Under the pieces are notes generated by a model that saw only the letters and a program-made list of their open reading frames with translations, did no database searches and was not told where the DNA came from. From contig CAIZGQ010000785.1 in the NCBI GenBank assembly GCA_903932565.1, positions 1 to 9,694 of the forward strand: 9,694 nucleotides of DNA. Reading direction: 5' to 3'. Numbering within the stretch: the stretch's first letter is position 1; each line of letters opens with the position of its first letter. The translations under genes and the position numbers were made by a program. This DNA is from an uncultured Hyphomicrobiales bacterium (GTDB lineage Bacteria > Pseudomonadota > Alphaproteobacteria > Rhizobiales > Beijerinckiaceae). This document shows positions 1 to 5,973 of the stretch, piece by piece.

Positions 1-427
1 TTCGGCGGCTTGTTGCAATGACCTTTTGGGGAGCAGACAATTGGGCCATCTCGTTCGTTTTCCCGCCATGCAGCGCGTTCGACGTAATGAGCAACCCCTT
101 GATCATGCGCTTTGCCATGATCTCCTCGTCCTCGCTCAGACTTCCGATGATCTCAAGCAGTTCGAGAGTAGAAGGCTGACGCAAGAGCTGCTTCAAATCG
201 TTCGAAATCGCCGGAATGGCGTCGCCTTCGAGTAGCCATGCGAGCGACACGTTCAATCGCGAGGCAATGGAAGATAGAACCTCGATAGAGGGAATTTTCT
301 GCCCGCTTTCAATGCGCGACACATATGAGTGATCACTGTCGAATTCCGCGCCCAAATCAGCTTGAGTGAGCCCGAGGTTTTTTCGGCGCTGCGCAATCCG
401 ACGGCCCATATTTTTGCTGTCAATCAT
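1..427 (-). CDS. CI-like phage repressor, XRE-family HTH (partial, runs off left edge)
   Basis: On the minus strand an ORF opens at ATG 427 and stays open for 142 codons to the window edge, so the C-terminus is missing. Residues about 8-69 form a classical HTH_3/XRE domain: an LTQADLG helix at 20-26, the recognition segment with YVSRIESG at 35-42, then P-S-I-E-V and W-L-L-E-G. After the HTH comes an acidic/helical stretch; no S24 peptidase motif is visible in the part present. The start has only a weak ribosome binding site; ATG 409 (residue 7) is an alternative. It is divergent from a Cro-like gene with an operator pair between them, the standard arrangement of a lysogeny switch. I infer that it represses the rightward early operon. 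A non-phage XRE regulator cannot be excluded, but the context argues against that. Confidence 0.85.
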   Translation of the reverse strand, partial: MIDSKNMGRRIAQRRKNLGLTQADLGAEFDSDHSYVSRIESGQKIPSIEVLSSIASRLNVSLAWLLEGDAIPAISNDLKQLLRQPSTLELLEIIGSLSEDEEIMAKRMIKGLLITSNALHGGKTNEMAQLSAPQKVIATSRR

Positions 428-459
428 CACTTCATATTGCCGTATCTCCTGATTTGATG

Positions 460-476
460 CGTGACTGACGGTCACA
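460..476 (+). promoter_or_regulatory. Operator-like site 1 (inverted partner at 496-512)
   Basis: The site CGTGACTGACGGTCACA contains an internal dyad, GTGAC-N5-GTCAC. It matches 15 of 17 bases with the reverse complement of the second site (496-512). A repeated dyad in the repressor/Cro gap is what a CI/Cro operator looks like; which protein binds is inferred. Confidence 0.65.
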
Positions 477-495
477 TTTTTCCCTTGACGCAGCA

Positions 496-512
496 TGTGT
501 CTGTCAGTCACG
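496..512 (-). promoter_or_regulatory. Operator-like site 2 (inverted copy of 460-476)
   Basis: Read on the minus strand this is CGTGACTGACAGACACA, differing from site 1 at two positions. The inner dyad is imperfect here (GTGTC/GTCAC), which would fit a weaker site. It ends 8 bases before the preferred ATG of the Cro-like gene, a position where binding would block rightward transcription. Confidence 0.6.
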
Positions 513-520
513 AATTGCGT

Positions 521-721
521 ATGGAACTGGAAGACATCATCACTGCTGCTGGTGGCCCCTCTGCGTTGGCGCGAGCGCTGGGCATCAATCATTCTGCGGT
601 CCTTCGTTGGAAGCGGGTTCCGGCTGAACGCCTTGCTGACGTTTCGCGGATCACCGGCATCTCGCTGGAAGTGATTTTGAGCGCCGTCCGCAAGACTTCT
701 TCCGAAGAGGCCGCCGCATAA
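521..721 (+). CDS. Cro/YdaS-like HTH regulator
   Basis: This is a 66-residue protein consisting almost entirely of one HTH. Residues about 5-55 carry A-G-G-P-S-A-L-A-R-A-L-G, then H-S-A-V-L-R-W-K-R-V-P-A and a T-G-I-S-L-E-V tail, the layout of Cro and YdaS-antitoxin-like proteins (AGG..xLAxxLGIxxxAVxxWxxxxVPAxR). I chose ATG 521 because the longer frame from GTG 461 would place both operator-like sites inside the gene; GTG 497 is another option. Its stop overlaps the next start by one base (TAATG), so the two are likely co-translated. As the first gene rightward of a CI-like repressor it most likely acts as the Cro partner of the switch; the YdaS name comes from family resemblance only. Confidence 0.85.
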   Translation: MELEDIITAAGGPSALARALGINHSAVLRWKRVPAERLADVSRITGISLEVILSAVRKTSSEEAAA

Positions 722-1242
722 TGGCCGTGTATCTCATCCAGGCGGGCGGTCTGCCCATCGTCAAAATCGGCCATGCGGTTGATGTGGCCAATCGCATCGC
801 ACAGCATCAATGCGCCCATTGGGAAGAATTGAAGCTCATTCGCCAGTGGGAAGGTGCCCAGCGCGAAGAGCGGATGCTTCACTTGAAATTCGCAGAACTT
901 CGCATCCGCGGTGAATGGTTCAGCCTCTCGCGCCAAATGCTTGGTGACGTTGGCCTCATTCAGATGTGGCCAGAACTGCCATTGATCGACGAAAACTCTG
1001 TCGTGCAGATTAAGGGCATACATAAGCCCAGCGGTATGACTGCGGCTGAAGTTATAGCCGTAGCTGGCGGATGCTTGCGACTGTCTCGGCATCTTGGGCT
1101 TGCCCATTCTAGTGTGCTGGCTTGGAAATTTGTTCCGGCAGTTCATTGCATGAAAGTCTCTGAATTAACCGGCATACCCCTAAGTGTTTTGCGGACTGAT
1201 ATTTATGAGCCGCTTGCTTCATCGCGTGAGGTGTCAGCATGA
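721..1242 (+). CDS. GIY-YIG/MUG113-type domain fused to a Cro-like HTH
   Basis: This 173-residue protein has two parts. Residues 1-75 resemble the T5orf172/MUG113 branch of the GIY-YIG nuclease superfamily: VYLI at 3-6, VKIGHA at 14-19, R25 in the catalytic-arginine position, an E-R-M-L-H-x2-F run at 50-57 with a possible metal-binding glutamate, and R-x2-GEWF ending at 67. Residues about 110-160 are a second HTH. By eye it matches the stand-alone Cro-like protein encoded just upstream at 24 of 48 positions, including AGG, HS-VL-WK, VPA and TGI. The gene starts inside the preceding stop and ends in an ATGA overlap. Activity cannot be judged from sequence: MUG113-type proteins in phages are mostly uncharacterised. 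I infer a DNA-binding protein with a possible nuclease head, guided to sites related to those of the Cro-like protein. Confidence 0.75.
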   Translation: MAVYLIQAGGLPIVKIGHAVDVANRIAQHQCAHWEELKLIRQWEGAQREERMLHLKFAELRIRGEWFSLSRQMLGDVGLIQMWPELPLIDENSVVQIKGIHKPSGMTAAEVIAVAGGCLRLSRHLGLAHSSVLAWKFVPAVHCMKVSELTGIPLSVLRTDIYEPLASSREVSA

Positions 1243-1283
1243 TCGACGGCATCTCCCGCTTTCTTCTTGGCATGATCGACGGC
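1237..1283 (+). repeat. 14-bp in-frame direct repeat
   Basis: GCATGATCGACGGC occurs at 1237-1250 and again, unchanged, at 1270-1283. The copies are 33 bases apart, so both are in the same frame and each supplies a possible ATG start for the small ORF. It may be a local duplication. Confidence 0.7.
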
Positions 1284-1445
1284 GAGGCTCCGCGCCAGCA
1301 CGTTGAAGTCGAGATTTTGACCAATGCCGCGCAGGGGCTCTCAGCGCGCACACCAGCCCGGAAGGGCATCTTGGACGTTTCCTCCCAAACTGCGACGGGG
1401 CATCAAATCCCCGTCGCTCTTTTTGGCGAAGGCGAAACGCCATGA
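1239..1445 (+). CDS. Small hypothetical protein with internal terminator
   Basis: The 68-residue frame starts in an ATGA overlap with the preceding gene, which supports translation. It opens with M-I-D-G-I-S-R-F-L-L-G followed by a second M-I-D-G at residues 12-15, encoded by a 14-base direct repeat. No family is recognised. The last third (codons for about residues 52-62) is occupied by a perfect 9-bp terminator hairpin with a T-run, so either the C-terminus is a fortuitous reading of a regulatory element or the gene ends in an attenuator. A start at 1272 (residue 12) is also possible. The N-terminal half is the more credible part. Confidence 0.45.
   Translation: MIDGISRFLLGMIDGEAPRQHVEVEILTNAAQGLSARTPARKGILDVSSQTATGHQIPVALFGEGETP
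1392..1424 (+). terminator. Rho-independent terminator inside the early operon
   Basis: The arms GCGACGGGG (1392-1400) and CCCCGTCGC (1409-1417) pair perfectly over 9 bp around an 8-base loop and are followed by TCTTTTT. This is a textbook intrinsic terminator for rightward transcripts. It lies early in the operon, soon after the Cro-like gene, a position comparable to lambda tR1, which suggests that downstream expression needs read-through, antitermination or a second promoter. Confidence 0.8.
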
Positions 1446-1475
1446 TGAAAAGTCCAAACTTTCATGTCTGCATGC

Positions 1476-1514
1476 CAGCAAGCGGGCGCATCTCCCCAGA
1501 TCGCCCGCTTGCTG
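1476..1514 (+). repeat. Long inverted repeat / hairpin
   Basis: CAGCAAGCGGGCG (1476-1488) and its perfect complement at 1502-1514 give a 13-bp stem. After a single bulged C (1489) the stem continues with ATCT/AGAT around a CCCC tetraloop, making 17 pairs in all. No T-run follows, so it is not a simple terminator. It could be an antitermination RNA element, a protein-binding operator for the HTH protein downstream, or an RNA processing site. Confidence 0.8.
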
Positions 1515-1520
1515 ATGGAT

Positions 1521-1538
1521 GCCACGCGCCAACGTGGC
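1521..1538 (+). repeat. Second short hairpin
   Basis: GCCACG (1521-1526) and CGTGGC (1533-1538) pair over 6 bp around a 6-base loop, only six bases after the long hairpin. The tandem arrangement suggests one structured RNA element. Confidence 0.6.
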
Positions 1539-1625
1539 GGGCTTTCGTGTGTCGCTTGTTGTGTCGGTCCAACTCTCTCCACTGCATTCGCTGTGAACTG
1601 CCTGAAGCAATTCATGGAGCGAAAA

Positions 1626-1982
1626 ATGACCAGGAACTTACCAATCTCGCGCAGGATTTTGCGCATGGGTAGCGCGGTGCAAATGACCCCGGCCCAAGAG
1701 GTTCACCACATCGTTGTCAGCATGGTGCAGGCGCGCCGCGACGAGGGTGCAGAGCGCGCTATCTGTTCCGTTGCGCGTGAACTCGGGCTCTCCAAAAGCC
1801 GCGTGACGCAAATCCTTCGCGGCAATGTCCGGCGATTCTGGGCTGACGAATATCTCGCGGCCCGCGAACGCTACGCACGCTTTTGCGCACGGCAGGCGGC
1901 TGCGCTGGCGCTGGAAGCTGAAACCCTTCGCCTACTGGCCGAAAAATATGAGGAGCCGCCACCTTGCTCGCTTTCCGACTGA
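1626..1982 (+). CDS. HTH-containing phage protein
   Basis: This is a 118-residue protein. ATG 1626 is chosen because GGAG at 1616-1619 lies six bases upstream; the same frame is open back to ATG 1464, where no binding site is seen. Residues about 46-68 look like a helix-turn-helix (S-V-A-R-E-L-G-L-S-K-S-R-V-T-Q-I-L-R-G), and the C-terminal 75-110 is a long Ala/Arg/Glu-rich helix that may dimerise. No named family is assigned. It sits right after the hairpin cluster and overlaps the next small gene, so it probably regulates part of the early operon, possibly its own leader. Confidence 0.7.
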   Translation: MTRNLPISRRILRMGSAVQMTPAQEVHHIVVSMVQARRDEGAERAICSVARELGLSKSRVTQILRGNVRRFWADEYLAARERYARFCARQAAALALEAETLRLLAEKYEEPPPCSLSD

Positions 1983-2122
1983 TCTATGCCCGGTTTCTCA
2001 TTCTGCGTGCCAAAGCTGCAATGCAACACAGCCTGTTGCTGCGGCTTAAATCATACCGCTTGGAAGATCGTGTGAAGGCGATGGGGTTCAGCCCCGCCAA
2101 GTTGAAAAGGACGCCTCGGTGA
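1964..2122 (+). CDS. Small basic protein with TTG start
   Basis: This 52-residue ORF is easily missed because it is short and starts with TTG. AGGAG at 1951-1955 lies eight bases before TTG 1964, its start overlaps the end of the upstream gene, and its TGA overlaps the next GTG start (GTGA), so the gene fits the coupled operon exactly. The product reads L-L-A-F-R-L-I-Y-A-R-F-L-I-L-R at the start and ends in a Lys/Arg-rich tail (S-P-A-K-L-K-R-T-P-R). The pattern is a basic amphipathic helix rather than a membrane anchor. Internal ATG 2021 is possible. The family is unknown; a nucleic-acid or protein-binding peptide is a guess. Confidence 0.6.
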   Translation: MLAFRLIYARFLILRAKAAMQHSLLLRLKSYRLEDRVKAMGFSPAKLKRTPR

Positions 2123-2889
2123 ACGCCGAGGCGGTGCGAGCCGCAACCCAAGCGCTTCATGCTGTCCAATCGCTGCAAGCATCGCTTTCCGCTCTTGTCG
2201 GCGCGCTTCAAGCACAGACAGTGACGACGCTCGACTTGTTGCCGATTGAGCCCATCAATCCCGAGGCGGTGCGAGAAATTGCCGCCGATCCGGCGCCGAC
2301 ATGGAGCGATGCGCGCCGCGATGCAATTCGCATGCATTGGCGCATGCCGATTGCCGATTTGGCTATCATAGTTAATGCGCTTCCGGGCCCCGAACTGACG
2401 CGCACAAACATCGCTGCATATGGGCTGTCGGTTTTGAAACTGCCCAAGCGCGGGTCGTTTGTGCAAGTGCAGTCGCCGCCTCCCGCGCCCACACCAGCAT
2501 CAGCACCAAGGCCTGTCGCGCCGCCTGCGTCTCACGCGCCAGTGACAACGTCGCAACCGGCGCAGCCATCCGGGTGGAGTGATGCGCGGATTCAAGTTTT
2601 GAAGCAGGATTTTCCTGCTGGGCTGGATGTGTCGAGCATCGTTGAGAGCGTCAATCGGTTCCCAGGTCGCCCGCTGTCATCTCGCGATGTGTTAGCGCGT
2701 GCTGCGGCGCTCGGCTTAGAGCGCCCGATGAAACCGCAGACCGGCCCGATTGAGGCCGATTTTGGCACCATCCGTGCGTGGGCTGGGCAGCGCGGTATTC
2801 AGTTCAACAGCGCCGAGGATCTCGGCCGCGTTAATCGGAAGTGTGTCGAACTCGGCGTGCGCCAGTTCGTTCTCTCGCGGGGGCGGTAA
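2119..2889 (+). CDS. Tandem WSDAR-HTH (GcrA-like) DNA-binding protein
   Basis: This 256-residue protein starts at GTG 2119 in a GTGA overlap. After a helical, coiled-coil-prone N-terminus (1-35) come two related modules. Module 1 (about 62-110) begins TWSDARRDAI and ends Y-G-L-S-V-L-K-L-P-K-R. Module 2 (about 153-203) begins GWSDARIQVL and ends A-A-A-L-G-L-E-R-P. A Pro/Ala-rich linker (118-152) joins them, and a third, more divergent segment (213-256) closes the protein. The W-S/T-x2-R start and the terminal 'LGL' helix recall the GcrA/SANT-like fold of alphaproteobacterial regulators, though the full GcrA motif is not present. I infer a DNA-binding protein with two or three binding units. 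The gene ends in a TAATG overlap with the next one. Confidence 0.65.
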   Translation: MNAEAVRAATQALHAVQSLQASLSALVGALQAQTVTTLDLLPIEPINPEAVREIAADPAPTWSDARRDAIRMHWRMPIADLAIIVNALPGPELTRTNIAAYGLSVLKLPKRGSFVQVQSPPPAPTPASAPRPVAPPASHAPVTTSQPAQPSGWSDARIQVLKQDFPAGLDVSSIVESVNRFPGRPLSSRDVLARAAALGLERPMKPQTGPIEADFGTIRAWAGQRGIQFNSAEDLGRVNRKCVELGVRQFVLSRGR

Positions 2890-3155
2890 TGGCCATGCCA
2901 ACCTGCTGTAAATGCGGATCGACTGATGTGTTTGCCGTCCACGCAGGCGAGCAAGGCATTCGCTGCGCTGGCATCTCATTCATGCGCGATATCCCTGACA
3001 TTGGCTGGTGCGAGCGACATTGGTGGGACCGGTTCGGTTCTGACCTGTTCAGCATGCCTACCACGCGATCAGGCGACATTAACCCATGTGTGGCCTCGCC
3101 AAACAATCCGAGCGCGCCGGTTGCCGCGCAACACCAACAGGAATTGACCCCATGA
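2889..3155 (+). CDS. Small Cys-rich protein, possible zinc ribbon
   Basis: This 88-residue protein starts at ATG 2889 inside the TAA of the preceding gene; an upstream start in the same frame would overlap that gene by about 50 bases and is less likely. The N-terminus carries C-C-K-C-G (6-10), then C at 27 and C-E-R-H-W-W at 42-47, which could hold one zinc ion. The C-terminal 35 residues look disordered (Pro/Asn/Ser/Gln). No family is recognised. It ends in an ATGA overlap. Confidence 0.65.
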   Translation: MAMPTCCKCGSTDVFAVHAGEQGIRCAGISFMRDIPDIGWCERHWWDRFGSDLFSMPTTRSGDINPCVASPNNPSAPVAAQHQQELTP

Positions 3156-3685
3156 ACCACGTCGCAAAGGCGCGCGAAAGCTTGATCCATCTCGCCGATC
3201 TCGAAGCCGAAGATGCGCCCATGTCCATCGAAGTCGCCAAGGAGACGCTCACCGGCGATATCCGCGATTTTATTCTGAACTTGTTGAAGCATGAGCAGGA
3301 TAAGCGGCCCTGGAATCAGCGCCATGAGCATGAACAGCGTGCACTCGTCTCAAAAGTGACTGATCACTCGCGCGACATTGCCACCAAGGCCGTTGAAATC
3401 ATCGTTGCCGACGGTCGCCCGACGATCAAAGCCACGCTGTCGAGCCTCGCGGTCAAAGACAACATCAAGGGCATTATTGAGGTCAGCCGCACCGATGAGC
3501 TGCGCCACGCGCTGCAAGACGCCGTGCAGCGCCGCGTTCTGATTATCGTCGCCGATGTGGACGAATTCGACGGCGAGCGTGAGCCAGTCGAAATCTCGCC
3601 GGACCAAAAGGACATTGAGCACGTCGCTGTGACGCACGCCGCAGGCACCGGCCAGCGTGATGCTGATCTCCCGTTTGAGGGCTGA
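3152..3685 (+). CDS. Hypothetical phage protein
   Basis: This 177-residue protein starts at ATG 3152 in an ATGA overlap, with AGGA about ten bases upstream; a longer frame back to 3086 would cover the previous gene. The N-terminal half (1-75) is helical, charged and His/Glu-rich. The middle (about 80-145) alternates beta and helix (K-A-V-E-I-I-V-A-D-G, then R-V-L-I-I-V-A-D-V-D-E-F-D), and the C-terminus is acidic. I do not recognise a family or catalytic motif. Its place directly before the helicase suggests an accessory role in DNA metabolism, but this is context only. Confidence 0.7.
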   Translation: MNHVAKARESLIHLADLEAEDAPMSIEVAKETLTGDIRDFILNLLKHEQDKRPWNQRHEHEQRALVSKVTDHSRDIATKAVEIIVADGRPTIKATLSSLAVKDNIKGIIEVSRTDELRHALQDAVQRRVLIIVADVDEFDGEREPVEISPDQKDIEHVAVTHAAGTGQRDADLPFEG

Positions 3686-3691
3686 CGCGCC

Positions 3692-5104
3692 ATGACGTTC
3701 ACCCTGCGCCCAGAACAACTCGAATTCATCGCGAATATCAGCAGCGCATTCCGCTCGCATAGGCGAGTTCTGGGCGTAGCGGTGACGGGCTTTGGCAAAA
3801 CGGCATCGTTTGCCGAAATGACGCGCCGGGGATGGCAGCGCAACAAGCGCGTCTATATCGTCGTGCACCGGATCGAAATCGTGAACCAAATCTGCGCAGC
3901 ACTGCGGCGTGTGGGTGTACCACATGGCCGGATTGCTGCGGATCGGCCTATGTCCGGCTATCTGGTGCAGGTCGGGATGATCCAGACCGTTGCCAATCGC
4001 ATCAAGCTTTTGCCAGCCCCGGATTTGATCGTCACCGACGAGGCGCACCACGCCACCGCTGGCAGCTATCGCAAGTTGATGGAGGCATGGCCGGACGCAT
4101 ACAGCCTTGGCGTCACTGCGACGCCCCAGCGCACTGACGGCACCGGCCTGGGCGAATGCTACGACGTGATGGTGATCGGCCCGAGCATGCGCGAGCAGAT
4201 CGCCAAGGGCTATCTATCGTCGTTCAAATATCTCGCCCCGCCGCAACAGGTGGACCTGAGCGCAGTGAAGTCCCGCGCTGGTGACTACGCCCAAGATCAA
4301 CTCGCCGCTGCAATGGACCAATCCGCAGTCACCGGCGATGCGATCGCGCACTACGCCAAATATCTCAATGGACGGCCCGCGATCGCGTTCTGCGTCTCGG
4401 TCGCTCATGCCGAGCATGTGGCTGAGCAATTCACGCTCGCAGGCTGGAAGGCGAAGTCTGTCGATGGCGCAATGGACGAGCATGTGCGCGCCGAACGGAT
4501 CGCCTCGATCGGCGATGGCCGTCTCAACGTCCTGTGCTCCTGCGACATTATCAGCGAGGGCACCGATATTCCTGTTGTGGCCGGCGCGATTCTGCTGCGG
4601 CCCACGCAATCCCTGATCGTGTTCCTCCAGCAGATTGGCCGTGTCCTACGCCTCAAACCCGATGGCAGCGACGCAGTGATCCTAGACCACGTGGGCAACG
4701 TGTTTCGCCACGGCATGCCCGACGAGCCGCGTGAATGGAGCCTCGTCAGCACCAAGAAGGAAAAGCCGCCGATCCCACGCGTGCAGCAATGCCCGAAATG
4801 CTATGCGGCGCAAAAGCCCGGCCCGAAATGCCTTCAATGCGACCATGTGTTCGCCCAGCCTAAGCCGGTGCGTCGCGCAGCAATCGAACAGCGCGATGGC
4901 GAACTGACCGAGACAGACGGCAAAGCCGTGGCAGCCGAGCGCGCCGCCAGCGTCAAGAAGTTGGTCAATGCCGCGCTCGACCTCCCGTATGACAAGGCAA
5001 AAGTGGCGCTGCAGCAGATTGCGCGGAGCCAGGGCTACAAGCCGCAATGGGTGTTTTTTGCACTCAAAGATTATCGCGCCAACCGAGGGAGGCGCGCGGC
5101 ATGA
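3692..5104 (+). CDS. SF2 DEAH-box helicase with C-terminal zinc ribbon (RadD-like)
   Basis: This is a 470-residue ATP-dependent helicase or translocase. A Q-like motif (L-R-P-E-Q-L-E-F) precedes Walker A TGFGKT at 32-37. The DEAH box is at 116-119, GVTATP (motif III) at 140-145, S-E-G-T-D-I-P (motif V) at 288-294 and QQIGRVLR (motif VI) at 313-320, so both RecA lobes look intact. Cysteines 367, 370, 380 and 383 form a zinc ribbon, followed by a helical tail. The set resembles the RadD/YejH type and helicases of alphaproteobacterial prophages. ATG 3692 has GAGG about 11 bases upstream and is the only start in the run with a real gap (six bases) behind the previous gene. A role in phage replication or recombination is inferred, likely together with the VRR-NUC nuclease and ATPase downstream. 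Confidence 0.9.
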   Translation: MTFTLRPEQLEFIANISSAFRSHRRVLGVAVTGFGKTASFAEMTRRGWQRNKRVYIVVHRIEIVNQICAALRRVGVPHGRIAADRPMSGYLVQVGMIQTVANRIKLLPAPDLIVTDEAHHATAGSYRKLMEAWPDAYSLGVTATPQRTDGTGLGECYDVMVIGPSMREQIAKGYLSSFKYLAPPQQVDLSAVKSRAGDYAQDQLAAAMDQSAVTGDAIAHYAKYLNGRPAIAFCVSVAHAEHVAEQFTLAGWKAKSVDGAMDEHVRAERIASIGDGRLNVLCSCDIISEGTDIPVVAGAILLRPTQSLIVFLQQIGRVLRLKPDGSDAVILDHVGNVFRHGMPDEPREWSLVSTKKEKPPIPRVQQCPKCYAAQKPGPKCLQCDHVFAQPKPVRRAAIEQRDGELTETDGKAVAAERAASVKKLVNAALDLPYDKAKVALQQIARSQGYKPQWVFFALKDYRANRGRRAA

Positions 5105-5973
5105 GCGACGCATGGACCTGGGCCGATGTGCAGCCCGAGCGCAATTTTCGACCGACATTCAACACCGGACTGATCAAGCGCCCGCACGGCAAAAGCTTGT
5201 CCCGTTTTCAAGGCACGCCCAAAGCGCATGGTGCGATTTACCGCGCCCAGCTTGCCGCTGATCATCCTGCCGTGAATGATGGCCGCACGTTGTTTCCGTC
5301 CACAGTCGTAGCAGCCGATAAAGCCCCGCGCATCCTCGTCTCTGGCAAAAATGCGGCCAAGATCGGCGGCGAAGTGCGAAAGGGCGCTTGGGCTGGAATG
5401 CCCATCTTCACGCTCACACTAGAGGAGCGCGCCACCTGCCCGAGCACGTGTGGACTATGGCGAGCCTGCTACGGCAACTCAATGCACCTCGCCCGGCGTC
5501 ACCAGCACGGCGAGCCGCTCGAACGTCGGCTGCATACCGACCTGCAATCGCTCGCTCGCCAATATCCTCGCGGGTTTGTGGTGCGCCTGCATGTGCTGGG
5601 TGATTTCTACAGCATCGACTATGCCGCACGCTGGGCATCGTGGCTGTCCTACATCCCCGCCCTGCACGTATTTGGCTACACCGCCAATCCGCGCCGCTCA
5701 ACCATTGGGCACATCATTTCGCACATCAATGCGCGGTTCTCTGACCGGGCAAAAATCCGCTTTTCAGTCGCCCCAGACGCCCCGCGCGAAAAAGACCAGG
5801 CTACCACGATTTGGCGCGACGAACAGGGCCACCTGCCTGATGCCGGGCTCGTTTGCCCGATGCAGGAAGGCCGAACGCTGGCCTGTGCCACGTGTGGACT
5901 TTGCTGGGCACCGGCTGCCGCTGGCCACCGGATCGCGTTCATCGGGCACGGCGCAATCGGAGGGCGGAAGTGA
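5101..5973 (+). CDS. Cys-rich GP88-like phage protein
   Basis: This 290-residue protein starts at ATG 5101 in an ATGA overlap; the longer frame from 5047 lies inside the helicase. Residues 80-92 (V-S-G-K-N-A-A-K-I-G-G) lead into T-L-T-L-E-E-R-A-T and a cysteine cluster C-P-S-T-C-G-L-W-R-A-C-Y-G at 113-125. Then come R-L-H-V-L-G-D-F-Y (162-170), an F-G-Y-T-A-N segment and a second cysteine group at 252, 262, 265 and 268. The SGN/K...TCPxxC...CYG...GDF pattern is that of the phage 'gene product 88' family, whose function I do not know. The two Cys groups and the alternating beta/alpha core would fit a metal- or iron-sulfur-binding barrel, possibly radical-SAM-related; the spacing C-x3-C-x5-C is not canonical, so this is a guess. 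Confidence 0.65.
   Translation: MSDAWTWADVQPERNFRPTFNTGLIKRPHGKSLSRFQGTPKAHGAIYRAQLAADHPAVNDGRTLFPSTVVAADKAPRILVSGKNAAKIGGEVRKGAWAGMPIFTLTLEERATCPSTCGLWRACYGNSMHLARRHQHGEPLERRLHTDLQSLARQYPRGFVVRLHVLGDFYSIDYAARWASWLSYIPALHVFGYTANPRRSTIGHIISHINARFSDRAKIRFSVAPDAPREKDQATTIWRDEQGHLPDAGLVCPMQEGRTLACATCGLCWAPAAAGHRIAFIGHGAIGGRK

Larger units (their letters stand above)
428..520. promoter_or_regulatory. Divergent control region between repressor and Cro-like gene
   Basis: This short region separates the leftward repressor from the rightward early operon and must hold both promoters. It contains two inverted operator-like sites (460-476 and 496-512). A TTGACG resembling a -35 box sits at 485-490, between the two sites, but no convincing -10 box follows at 16-18 bases, so the promoter call is tentative. 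The Cro-like start at 521 has no clear ribosome binding site, so a short-leader or leaderless message is possible. Confidence 0.65.
1446..1625 (+). other. Hairpin-rich stretch, probably non-coding leader
   Basis: This stretch lies between the terminator-bearing small ORF and the well-supported start at 1626. Two overlapping frames cross it (from 1442 and from 1464) but neither start has a ribosome binding site and neither product is recognisable. It holds a long hairpin at 1476-1514 and a second at 1521-1538. I read it as an untranslated leader or regulatory RNA segment; extension of the next gene back to ATG 1464 is the alternative. Confidence 0.45.

Noticed and set aside
328..337. Perfect 10-bp palindrome AGTGATCACT inside the repressor gene
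   Set aside because: It is short, lies in the coding HTH region, and lacks the spacing of the operator dyads at 460-512; probably chance.
589..1146. Minus-strand frame of 185 codons
   Set aside because: It is antisense to the Cro-like and GIY-YIG/HTH genes, which have family signatures and coupled starts; the product resembles nothing.
1442..1672. 76-codon frame starting in an ATGA overlap
   Set aside because: It has no ribosome binding site, crosses two hairpins, overlaps the start of a better-supported gene by nearly 50 bases and has no recognisable product.
3350..4051. Long minus-strand frame (233 codons) across the unknown gene and the helicase start
   Set aside because: It is antisense to two genes with clear coding support, has no recognisable motif, and is expected by chance in G+C-rich coding DNA.
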